DNA of 64,000 nt, from NCBI RefSeq assembly GCF_040869045.1, contig NC_090319.1:306702998-306766997 (forward strand). The letters run 5' to 3'. Source of the DNA: Eurosta solidaginis (taxonomy: Eukaryota > Arthropoda > Insecta > Diptera > Tephritidae). Shown here piece by piece: positions 22,435 to 32,345 of the stretch. The position numbers and the translations under genes were made by a program. The notes under the pieces are model-generated. The model was not told where the DNA came from, did not search any database, and saw nothing but the letters and a program-made list of their open reading frames with translations. Positions within the stretch are counted from its first letter, which is position 1, and each line of letters begins with the position of its first letter.

Positions 22435-23416
22435 CGGCCAGTTCCTGGGCCAGAAACCTGGGCATCCCAACAGACATCTGATTGATGAGCCAACACCGCC
22501 TAGGGGCTTAAGGAGTCATCTCCGTAAGAGAACTCAGCCGTATGAAGCAAAAAAACACAAGTAGGTCCTCAGTGAACTCCACAAACAGGCGTCGGACCTT
22601 TATGCCAGGAATTGCCCGGTGAATCCAGTACTCAAAGAACAGTACCCAAAACTTTCGGAAGAGGAACGCATGCTTCCCAGGTAAACGCGAGTCACTCTAG
22701 CTCAACTTCGTTCTGGATACTGTAACAGGCTAAACTCTTACCTATCCAGAATCACCCCGACATACATAATGTATGCCCCGCTAGCAATGTGTCCCCACAT
22801 GACACCAACCATCTGTTGTTGTTGTTGTAGCGATAAGGTTGCTCCCCGAAGGCTTTGGGGAGTGTTATCGATGTGATGGTCATTTGCCGGATACAGATCC
22901 GTTACGCTCCGGTAACACAGCACCATTAAGGTGCTAGCCCGACCATCTCGGGAACGATTTATATGGCCACATTAAATTTTCAGGTCATCCCTCCCTCCCC
23001 ACCCCCAAGTTCCATGAGGAGCTTGGGGCCGCCAGAGCCTCGTCTGTTAGTGAAACAGGATTCGCCGCGGATTGGTGAGGTTGACAATTGGGTTTGGAGA
23101 AGCTGTATATTGCGCTGGCAACCTGAAGGGTAGCGCTACATAGCCCCTTAAATCTGGTATTTTAGTCGCCTCTTACGACAGGCATACCTACCGCAGGTAT
23201 ATTCTGACCCCCTAACCCGCTGGGGGACACCAACCATCTCTTTAAAAGTAATGTGGAACCAACGCCTCTAACACCCCTTTCATTATGGTCCACTCCTGTT
23301 GAAACAGCAAGTTTCCTTGGACTCCCGTTAGAGGATATTGATGACAATTTGTGATCGGTCGCTTCTATTGGGTGGGGCGAAGCACTGCTACAACAACAAC
23401 AACAACCGGCCAGTTC
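22435..23416 (+). mobile_element. 5'-truncated LINE element L copy B with target duplication
   Basis: CGGCCAGTTC at 22435-22444 and 23407-23416 flanks a plus-strand copy of the L 3' end. It runs from the region equivalent to about 37450 to the terminal GCACTGCTACAACAACAACA. It is interrupted by an S copy at 22815-23225. The remaining L sequence is close to the complete element but has frameshifts and stops. Confidence 0.88.
22801..23239 (-). mobile_element. element S nested in L copy B
   Basis: A perfect 14-bp direct repeat, GACACCAACCATCT, lies at 22801-22814 and 23226-23239. The 411-bp insert is on the minus strand with the (GTTGTT)n tail side at 22815 and the CCTAACCCGCTGGGG end at 23225. 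It is one of the least diverged S copies in the window. Confidence 0.88.
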
Positions 23417-23439
23417 AACCTAACCTAATCTAACCTAGT

Positions 23440-23720
23440 TGAAGTCCGTAACAGCTGTTCAACTACCGCATTTAATTTTATTCTTGGTGAAATCAATGGA
23501 AAATAAGTTTAAATATCTAATCACAAAGTTTACTTCACCACTTTTTTCGCATGTGGATTCCGGTCTAGTGTGCTCTCGTTTGCGCAGCAACTTAAAAGAA
23601 CTTTTCTTTCAGAAAGATCAGACATCGAGTTGCCTGTTTTTAGTGTTGTCACTATAGACACTTCCAAAGGTTTTGACGTGTGTAATCAATGCTCAGTGCT
23701 TTCCGCATCTACATTAGAAA
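23440..23720 (+). pseudogene. probable ORF1 fragment of LINE element K
   Basis: Plus-strand frames read FKYLITKFTSPLFSHVDS and AQQLKRTFLSERSDIELP. The orientation and place, just left of the gypsy element whose right side continues with K's ORF1/ORF2, suggest this is the left part of K's ORF1. No diagnostic domain is visible, so this is inference from context. Confidence 0.4.
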
Positions 23721-23724
23721 CGCT

Positions 23725-24297
23725 TGTTGTCGAGCTCCATTTGGGTATGTTGATACTCACGCAATATCCTGGGGGTGCTTAAAACTGCCACACACTCTTT
23801 ATAATTAATAAAACAAGTTTATTTGAGTTCAATGCTCAATCGGATACACCAAAGTAAAACTTATTTATTTTAGGGTATAAAACTACTATTTACAGCACAA
23901 CTCTTAAAAACGTTTTCTCGACAGTAAGCGCGTATCTATAATGAATTTAGCTGGAGACATTGGTGCTTTATCGGTAACCGTATCGCTAACCTTATAACAG
24001 CTGATTCGACCAACCTTATGAGAATCAATGCAATCGATTATTGGTGCCACTAAGGTCGTAACCGTATCGTAGCCAACCAATTGGGGTTTGGTTTACCGTC
24101 GTAACGATAAACAGCTGATTACGTAGGGATACGGTTACAGCGATACGACATACGGCACCAATGACTCCAGTTTTTGCCTTTGCAAATTTTCACTATCCCG
24201 TTATCTGCATTCCACTGGGAATGGCGGCATTGCCAGCCCACTATCGATATTGCATTCTTTTAATATGCGTTGCCATATCGTTAGTGGTGCCATTACA
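23725..24297 (-). repeat. 3' LTR of the gypsy element, with MITE insertion
   Basis: It matches 34041-34387 on both sides of a ~224-bp insertion (about 23949-24172). It starts TGTTGTCGAG and ends GCCATTACA in plus-strand reading. Without the insertion it is about 350 bp. A purine tract (CTAGGGGGATGG as read on the minus strand, 24298-24309) abuts it, which fixes it as the 3' LTR. Confidence 0.9.
23949..24172. mobile_element. MITE inside the 3' LTR
   Basis: The terminal inverted repeats are CTGGAGACATTGGTGC (23951-23966) and GCACCAATGACTCCAG (24155-24170), 15 of 16 complementary. The other LTR gives the empty site (GAATTTGCCTTT), so the insertion is certain. TTT may be the target duplication. 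The interior has GTAACCGTATCG, AACAGCTGATT and AACCTTAT, shared with 2220-3820. Confidence 0.88.
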
Positions 24298-24309
24298 CCA
24301 TCCCCCTAG

Positions 24310-24901
24310 GGAAAAGATTTTTGTAAGGTGATCAGTCTTGCAAAAATCCCTTTACCCTGCAGTGATGTAAATTGATTTGGAGGGACGAGATTTCTTTAAT
24401 TACGTTGCTTAATTCTTTCCCCCCTTTAACTCGTTCATCCGTATCAATTTTGTGGTAAGTTAAATTTTCTACTCTAGCTATTTTATTACTAATCGTTATA
24501 AAAATTTATTATAGCTTACTGTCATCTTTAAATTAATAGTTATATTACTAATCATATCGCTACTTATATTACTAATTATATTACAAGTTATATCACTAAT
24601 TATATTACTAGTTATATTATTAATTATATTACTAGTAGGCGTTAATTTTTCATTATATAGATTAAAAGTACATAACCGTTTTTCATTGTTTTAAAAAGAA
24701 AATTTAATATTTGTAAAATCTTAAATCTGATTAAATATAATTAGAATTCATTTATTAATTTCTTTAAGTAATTTTTTGTATACGATTTTTATCAATGGTT
24801 TTTCTTTGTTTTTAGCTTTATCAAAAATCTTTACATTCACACCGTCTACCTCAGTCACTTTGGCTCTTTTTGAACTAGTGCAATATCATTTTTGTTTACA
24901 T
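24310..24901. other. gypsy 3' non-coding region with AT tandem repeats
   Basis: About 24530-24645 carries repeats of ATTATATTACTA(A/G)T. The region lies between the integrase end and the purine tract. No ORF is supported. Confidence 0.6.
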
Positions 24902-25741
24902 TTACTGGACGAGCATCTCTATCGTACAATTTTTTATTCTTTGCTTATGTTTTTCAATAAGTTCCTTTGCTAAAATATGAGACTTTTGCATTCTGTATTT
25001 TACTTCGCTAGCATAATTTTCAACATTATAAATTGGATCGATTTTTTCTTTTGTTAACTCATTTGGCAAGGTAGCTTTTCTACCGAATACTAACTCAAAT
25101 GGTGTAAATTGGTTATCAAAAACCGTATATGGAGTTGTATTATGCAGAAATGTAAAGTATTTTAGATAGACATCCCACTCAGGAAAATTATCATTAAGGT
25201 AAGCTCGTAAGTACTCGTTAAATACTCGGTGGTTTCTCTCGATGGTACCAACGGTTTCGTGATGGTAGGGTGTAGAAAAATTGTGATTGATTTTTAAAAG
25301 CTTGGTCAATTCCGAGAAAATTTCATTTTTAAATTCTGTCCCTAAATCGGTCTTTATTGATTTCATTATGCCACAGGTTAAGACAAAACCTTCGAAAATT
25401 GCGGATGCAACTGTTTTTGCAGTTTTATCCGGTATAGCTATTGTAACTAGGTATTTGGTTAAATCGCACATCATGGTAATAGCGAACTTATTCCCATTGT
25501 TTGATTCAGGCAAAGGTCCTATCGTGTCTATAACAACAATTTCAAAAGGCTTGCAAGGAGTTGGTGCGAGAACCATGTTCTCTTTAATTTTTGGGTTTAC
25601 TTGGCATTTTTCGCAATTCTTAACAAATTTGGCAATGTCGCGTGTCATATTTTTCCAGTAGTATTTAGTTCGTATTTTCGCGTATAATTTCTTGTTTCCG
25701 AAATGACCGCCTGATATCGGATCATTGTGGTAAATTTGCAT
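24902..25741 (-). pseudogene. gypsy integrase
   Basis: This is the pol segment that joins element DNA to the genome. It shows the tail of the zinc-binding region (CEKCQVNP), then the D,D-35-E core: Asp in VVIDTIGPLP, Asp in IKTDLGTEF and Glu in ETVGTIERNH. It ends with a basic C-terminal part. The first histidines lie around YHNDPISGGHFG. The frame is open for 279 codons, but it is separated from the reverse transcriptase frame by a break near 25750-25880, so pol is not one reading frame. Confidence 0.88.
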
Positions 25742-25884
25742 GAGTTTAAGTTTCTTGTCTTCGTCAGTTACTGTCTCAACTGGTTCTGTTAATATAATAG
25801 TTAAATGTTTTAAAATCTTATTCCCGGTATCTTTAAATTTTGTAATACTAAAGAGATGAAAAATTGTATCATCCTTTTGCCATT

Positions 25885-27384
25885 CTATTTTCCTAATATT
25901 GTGATTGCCGGCATTTCGGGGAGTTGTAAACGCATTCTTGATAATTTGGATGAAGGATCTTTCATGTTGAATAAATAAACTAACGGCCGATGGTTGTTGT
26001 TGTTGTTGTAGCAGTGCCGATGGTCTGATCTAACTTTGAAATGTGTACCATAGACATATGGTCGAAACTGTTTAATTGCAAAGTATATTGCCAAAAGTTC
26101 TAGTTCTATAATTTCTTTATTTTGTTCTGATTTGCTGAATGCTTTTGAAGCGAAACAAATTGGTAAATCGTTACCATTGTGATTTTGACTAAGTATCGCG
26201 CCACAACCATTCTTTGAAGCATCTACTGTTATTAAAAATTCTTTAGTGAAGTCTGGGTATTTCAATAGTTTTGGTGACATTAGGCTGCGCTTAAGTTTTT
26301 CGAAAGCTAATTCACATGAAGTATCCCAGTTAAATTCCACATTTTTTCGGTTCAAACGGTTTAATGGTGCTGCTAAAGTAGCGAAATATGGTATAAACCT
26401 CCTATAGTAGTTGGCAAATGCAACGAATCTTCTAACTGCATCTTTGTCACGGGGTTTAGAATATTTTTTAATCGCTTCTATTTTGGAATCGTCAGGTAAT
26501 AGACCTTTAGCTGAGCATTTATGCCCTAAAAATGTTACCTCAGGTCTTAGAAAATTGCATTTGATAGGGTTAAGCCGTAAATTAAACTTTCTGCATGTCT
26601 CGAAGACTGTTTCTAAATTTTTTAAATGGTGTGCTTCACTGCATCCAATGACTATAATGTCGTTTACATACATAAATGCTTGGTTGGGTGAAATACCGGA
26701 AAATGCTATTGACATCATTCTTGAAAAGGAATTAGGAGCAACGTTTAGACCAAACGGTAAGACTTTCCAACGGAAAGCTCCGCGATCTGTACTAAATGAT
26801 GTTATATCTCTCGAATCTTTGTGAAGTGGAATTTGGTGAAAACCCGAAAAAAGATCTAAAGTAGAAAAGAATTTCGCACGGCCAAGGTTATCCAAAATAT
26901 CGTCTACACGTGCCAAAGGAAATTTATCGGCAATTAACTTTTTATTTACAGCCCTAAAGTCAACGCACATTCTATACGATTTTTGGCCATTTAGGTCTTT
27001 TTTCGGTACCAAAATCAAGGGACTGTTATAATTCGAACAACTATTTTCGACCAGATCGTTTTCCAATAATTTATTAACCTGTTTATTTATTTCTTCGCGT
27101 TGAGAATACGGTAGGCGGTAATTTTTAATGTATACTGGCGTCGTATCGTTTAGTCTTAGTTTTTGTTCATAAAAATTGTTTATTGTCATTTTATCATTGG
27201 CTAGCGCAAAAATATCGGAATATTGTAAACATAAGTTAATAAGCTTATTTTCAGCATAATTAGGTATTTGTTTTTCTAAAATGCTTTTAAGTTCTTTGAT
27301 ACGACTATCTTGTTTTACTGGGTTATTGATTTTATAAACGTGATAATTAGAAAGTTTTTCGGTTTGAATGCTGCAGTTGTTCAC
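25885..27384 (-). pseudogene. gypsy reverse transcriptase/RNase H, inactivated
   Basis: Pol core: YRMCVDFRAVNKK, FSTLDLFSGFHQIPL, LPFGLNVAPNSF, then the active-site box, which reads YVND instead of the usual Y(V/L/I)DD (at about 26665). The RNase H start follows (LITVDASKNGCGAILSQ, FASKAFSKSEQ, IIELELLAIYFAIK). After FKVRSDHR there is a 10-codon insertion at about 25986-26024 caused by a piece of element L, after which HRPLVYLFNMKDPS resumes. The first catalytic Asp change should by itself abolish polymerisation. Confidence 0.9.
25986..26024 (+). mobile_element. ~21-nt insertion of the 3' terminus of element L
   Basis: The direct repeat GCCGATGGT (25986-25994 and 26016-26024) flanks TGTTGTTGTTGTTGTAGCAGT, which is the extreme 3' end of element L read on the plus strand (compare about 36893-36920). 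The net addition is 30 bp, so the frame survives. It is interpreted as an extremely 5'-truncated retrotransposition of L. Some bases at the repeat/tail border are ambiguous. Confidence 0.8.
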
Positions 27385-27444
27385 GTATTTTACGCTATTT
27401 GTGGTGTTTATTACTTTAATGATAGGATTACTAGTATCAACTAT

Positions 27445-28007
27445 TCATTTCGCTGTGAAAACACCGTCAGAAATCTCTTGAGAATCCACGAAAAGTGGTT
27501 CTGAGTCTTTTTCTAAGGCGAAAATTCTATAAACTTCGCAACGAGGTGGTATAACAAATGTATCGCTTTCCATTCCGTGAAGGATGGGAAGTGCGATCTG
27601 TTCATTGCCTATCCAGAAGGAAATGCAATTTGTTGCATAGCTGATATCGCACTTATTTGTTTTTTGGAAATCCTTACCAAGTATACCATCTGATGGAATG
27701 TTGAAATCATTGTCTACCACGTGCAACGTTTGTTTGATATAAAAATTTGAAAAGTGTAAGTTAGTTGTAAAGGTACCTAATGTAGAAACTGTATCTGTAG
27801 TTACTCCAGTAATATTAATTGTATCATTGTTATTAATTGACGAATTTTTATTGAGAGAAGAAATTTTAATTAACGAAATGTCGTCTTGTGTGTCGACTAA
27901 AAATGTACAAAATTTGTCAGAGCCAGTAATATTTAATTGTATAAAATCAGAATAATTTAAGTTAAGACAATAAACGTTTTTAGAAGAAAAACTGTGAGTT
28001 GAATCAG
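27445..28007 (-). pseudogene. gypsy protease region
   Basis: The minus-strand frame has FLVDTQDDISLI (near 27890), in the position of the aspartic protease D-T-G box, and downstream SDGILGKDF, the usual G-I-L-G-x-D-F end motif. The residue after DT is Gln rather than Gly. The C-terminal part is open for 93 codons and stops at 27445, just before the reverse transcriptase frame. Confidence 0.7.
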
Positions 28008-28916
28008 TTAGTAGTTTGTCTCGTCCTCCCTCAGTGTTCGCTCCTGAGGGGCTTCCCTGTTTAAAGCCCAGACGCTTGCATTTCTACCTCTATTATTGGA
28101 AGTGTTAGAACCGTTATTATTGCTAGTACGACTATTGTTGCTATTATTATTATTATTAGGCTGATTCCGATTTCCGCCGCCAGAATGGAAATTTTGCCTT
28201 TGATTGCCGCGATTGAAGGTGTTGCCATAGTTACTGTTACTAAAAGAGGGTCTATTTTGTCTATAATTGTTTAAGTTACGACTTTGATTTTGGAAATTTC
28301 GACCTCGGTTATTACTTTGAAAATTTCTGAAATTGTTATTGTTCCGCCCCCTAAATGCTAAAACTTGGCGTTCTTTTATTTCATTTGATTGCTCTACAAT
28401 CAGTTTAGCTACTACGTCCTTGGAATCAGAAAAATTGGTTGAAGCAAGGATTGATTTGACTAAACTGGTTTCTGCGTTCAATCGGCAAACGTTAACTGTT
28501 TGTTCGATGGCCATTTCATGGGCTTTGGCCTGAGTTATCCCTTCGATAATGAGCGAACGCTCTAAAGTATCAGACAATTCCTCGACGCGTTTTACAAAAT
28601 CGGTGTAATTATTACTATTAATTTGCATAGCTGCAATTTTTCCGGCCACAACTTTGGAGTTTTCGGGTTTTATACGGTTACGTAGTGCTGTTTTTATATC
28701 ATTAACTGAAAGTGGTATCGCTTCTCACGGTTTACCATCGAGTTTGGATTTAATATATGAAATACAAATGCCAGTTAAATTTTCGTCGACAAATTGTTCG
28801 ATTAACTCAATTTTATTAATGAAATATTCGAGACCCAGGGGCTCGCCGCTATAATTTTCACGCATAATACCAGCACACATGCTGATAAACGTCCTTTTTT
28901 CTTCAGGAGTCGCCAT
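28008..28916 (-). pseudogene. gypsy gag, copy A, with in-frame stop
   Basis: It starts at MATPEEKRTFISMCAG (28916). A TGA at 28725-28727 interrupts the frame after SKLDGKP. The same frame continues as AGKIAAMQINSNNYTDF and a helical region, and ends in an N/R/G/Q-rich nucleic-acid-binding tail (RGRNFQNQSRNLNN; no CCHC knuckle) at 28008. The stop is probably CGA to TGA and is shared with copy B. Confidence 0.85.
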
Positions 28917-29421
28917 ATTTGTATCGGAGTTAGAAGGGTTTGAAATATTTGTTTCGGGAATTCCTCAAATCCGTGAAATTCTCCGGACAAGGAAAGTCTA
29001 ACAACAAGGTTTTTGATTGTACTGGGCGAATATGTGGTTGAGCCTTCGGAAACTGGGCTTTTAAAATCAAGATTTTCGGAATCGGAACTTTTGGAATTAA
29101 AATTTTTGGAATTGGAATCTGAATTTCGGAATCTGAGTCTTGCTCTGAAATTCTGGGAACTACTTTCTTGTTTATAAGAAACATATGTAGTAGAAAGCAA
29201 AGAAGAAATATTTAGACTGATTTAAAGTCGAGTTTATCGAATTTACTTACGAAAGTTTAACAGAAATTGAAATTGAATTGGATGTTGATGTGAAATTGAA
29301 AGAATTATCCGACAATTTAATGAGAGACTGAATATTTTAATTGAATGTATATTAAAGTAATTTAATTTAATTTCACAGAAAAATATTTTATGTTGGTAGA
29401 AAAGACTTGGCTGGAACGTGG

Positions 29422-29698
29422 CGAACGTACCGCTTTATTAAAAAAATCGCAATGTGTTTGTGTTATTACGGACGCGCCGTTTTAATCAAAATTGTATGGG
29501 TTTTATTTTTATAGATACGGGCGCACCGCATCTTTCAAACTTGTAATATAAATGTCCTCGGACGCACCGGGATTAAAAAAAAAATTGTGGTATTTTTATA
29601 CACGGACGCACCGCTTTAAAGTAAAAAAATCTATTTGGTTATTTACGGAACCACCGCTTTATGCAAAAATATATGTATGTTTGTTTACGGACGCACCG
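29422..29698. repeat. array of ACGGACGCACCG motifs in gypsy leader (copy A)
   Basis: Six 12-mers of type ACGGACGCACCG start at 29468, 29517, 29558, 29602, 29645 and 29687 (variants: GCGCCG, GGGCG, TCGG, GGAACC). A weaker seventh is near 29422. Spacings are 49, 41, 44, 43 and 42 bp. The spacers are AT-rich and not conserved. This suggests a clustered binding site rather than coding or a simple tandem repeat. Confidence 0.75.
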
Positions 29699-30918
29699 TA
29701 TTTCCAAAACACAAAAATCAAAATCTCATATTTGTCTTGGCAAAATAAATTGTTACGCTTAAAACGTACAGACGTAGATGGGTGAGTTGGGCAAAAACCA
29801 AAAAAGCAAATTTTTCACCAACGAAAATTTCACACAGCAATATTTAAATGAAAGTTTACAATGATTAGGATTTTTTTTTTTATTACTTGTATTTCCAAAC
29901 AATGAAAATTTTACAAACTTGTGGTTTTGTGAAAGTTTACAATTATTAGAAGTTTTTATTTATAAATTGTATTTACAATCAACGGAATTGAATTTTGCAT
30001 ATTTTTGAAGTTGTGATTAGAACAGTTGAAATTGCCGAATGGTAGAAAGTAGAAAAAGGAAATTTATTTGACCGAATGTATTAAATTTAATTTTAAGTTT
30101 GGTTTTGCCCCACTGTGGCCCATATTATTTTGAAATAAATTGAAAATTTTTGTAAATGTATTTGTTTTTTGCTTTTTTTCATAATTTTGTAACGTTTTAA
30201 AAATTTTTCTTGGACAATAGTAATAGAAACTACATAGCTACAAATAGATAATGTTACAGTGTGATACGCAGAATAAAGATTTCAAAACTACAATGTGTTT
30301 TAAAGAAGAATGTAGATGACGAGATTTTTAAAGTTGAAGAGATTTGTAATTGTCTACATGTAACATGTTGTGCGCACACTGTGCGCCATACCCATATTTA
30401 AACTGTCGAATGTTCTGACTGTTGAATAATAACCTCCTCTGCTGCCACTCTGCCCTTAATTTGCCTCTGCTGGCGTACTGCTGCTGCTGATAGTCGCTGC
30501 TGCGCCGCTCATGGCTTGCATATAAAGATGTTGCTGTTGGTTTTCGGCGTTATGTATTTGCATAGCATTTATGTATTTATATAGCTGTAGTTTTAAGCGT
30601 TATGTATTTTTATAGCTGTAGTTTTAAGCGTTATGTAATTTTTTAAGGTACAGTGTTCCTTTTGTAGCTATAGTTTTTCTATTATTTCGTAGATTATTTC
30701 GGTATTTATTAGATTGGTTGGTTATCTCCGTTTTTGTAAATATGTCAAATTTTTAATTTTACCTCCGTTATGTAGTTAAGTCGATTTTCCGTGTTTTAGT
30801 AGTATTTGATTATCTCTGTTTTTTAAATCATCTCCGCTTTGTATTAAATTTGTAGATTATCTCCGTATAAGTTATATTTTTTGCAAGTCCTTTTTATTTA
30901 AGGTAGTATTATTTTGCA

Positions 30919-31563
30919 CTACTGTACCAGCACCATATGTAACGTATGACCTCGGTTATTACTTTGAAAATTTCTGAAATTGTTATTGTTCCGCCCCCTA
31001 AATGCTAAAACTTGGCGTTCTTTTATTTCATTTGATTGCTCTACAATCAGTTTAGCTACTACGTCCTTGGAATCAGAAAAATTGGTTGAAGCAAGGATTG
31101 ATTTGACTAAACTGGTTTCTGCGTTCAATCGGCAAACGTTAACTGTTTGTTCGATGGCCATTTCATGGGCTTTGGCCTGAGTTATCCCTTCGATAATGAG
31201 CGAACGCTCTAAAGTATCAGACAATTCCTCGACGCGTTTTACAAAATCGGTGTAATTATTACTATTAATTTGCATAGCTGCAATTTTTCCGGCCACAACT
31301 TTGGAGTTTTCGGGTTTTATACGGTTACGTAGTGCTGTTTTTATATCATTAACTGAAAGTGGTATCGCTTCTCACGGTTTACCATCGAGTTTGGATTTAA
31401 TATATGAAATACAAATGCCAGTTAAATTTTCGTCGACAAATTGTTCGATTAACTCAATTTTATTAATGAAAGATTCGAGACCCAGGGGCTCGCCGCTATA
31501 ATTTTCACGCATAATACCAGCACACATGCTGATAAACGTCCTTTTTTCTTCAGGAGTCGCCAT
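30919..31563 (-). pseudogene. gypsy gag, copy B, truncated by the duplication junction
   Basis: Same start (31563) and same in-frame TGA (31372-31374) as copy A. The product diverges at the junction after QSNNRG into GHTLHMVLVQ and stops at 30919. It lacks the basic tail. One difference from copy A is visible early (LESFINK against LEYFINK). Confidence 0.85.
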
Positions 31564-32068
31564 ATTTGTATCGGAGTTAGAAGGATTTGAAATATTTGTT
31601 TCGGGAATTCCTCAAATCCGTGAAATTCTCCGGACAAGGAAAGTCTAACAACAAGGTTTTTGATTGTACTGGGCGAATATGTGGTTGAGCCTTCGGAAAC
31701 TGGGCTTTTAAAATCAAGATTTTCGGAATCGGAACTTTTGGAATTAAAATTTTTGGAATTGGAATCTGAATTTCGGAATCTGAGTCTTGCTCTGAAATTC
31801 TGGGAACTACTTTCTTGTTTATAAGAAACATATGTAGTAGAAAGCAAAGAAGAAATATTTAGACTGATTTAAAGTCGAGTTTATCGAATTTACTTACGAA
31901 AGTTTAACAGAAATTGAAATTGAATTGGATGTTGATGTGAAATTGAAAGAATTATCCGACAATTTAATGAGAGACTGAATATTTTAATTGAATGTATATT
32001 AAAGTAATTTAATTTAATTTCACAGAAAAATATTTTATGTTGGTAGAAAAGACTTGGCTGGAACGTGG

Positions 32069-32345
32069 CGAACGTACCGCTTTATTAAAAAAATCGCAAT
32101 GTGTTTGTGTTATTACGGACGCGCCGTTTTGATCAAAATTGTATGGGTTTTATTTTTATAGATACGGGCGCACCGCATCTTTCAAACTTGTAATATAAAT
32201 GTCCTCGGACGCACCGGGATTAAAAAAAAAATTGTGGTATTTTTATACACGGACGCACCGCTTTAAAGTAAAAAAATCTATTTGGTTATTTACGGAACCA
32301 CCGCTTTATGCAAAAATATATGTATGTTTGTTTACGGACGCACCG
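32069..32345. repeat. array of ACGGACGCACCG motifs in gypsy leader (copy B)
   Basis: This is the duplicate of the array at 29422-29698, with motif starts at 32115, 32164, 32205, 32249, 32292 and 32334. With both copies the element carries at least twelve sites. Confidence 0.75.

Noticed and set aside
28802..29200. 132-codon minus-strand frame overlapping the gag start
   Set aside because: It is out of frame with gag, rich in Ser/Asn from a simple GGAATC-type repeat, and shows no gag features.
29552..29785. 77-codon plus-strand frame in the gypsy leader
   Set aside because: It overlaps the non-coding motif array, is antisense to the element and is duplicated only because the segment is duplicated (32199-32432).
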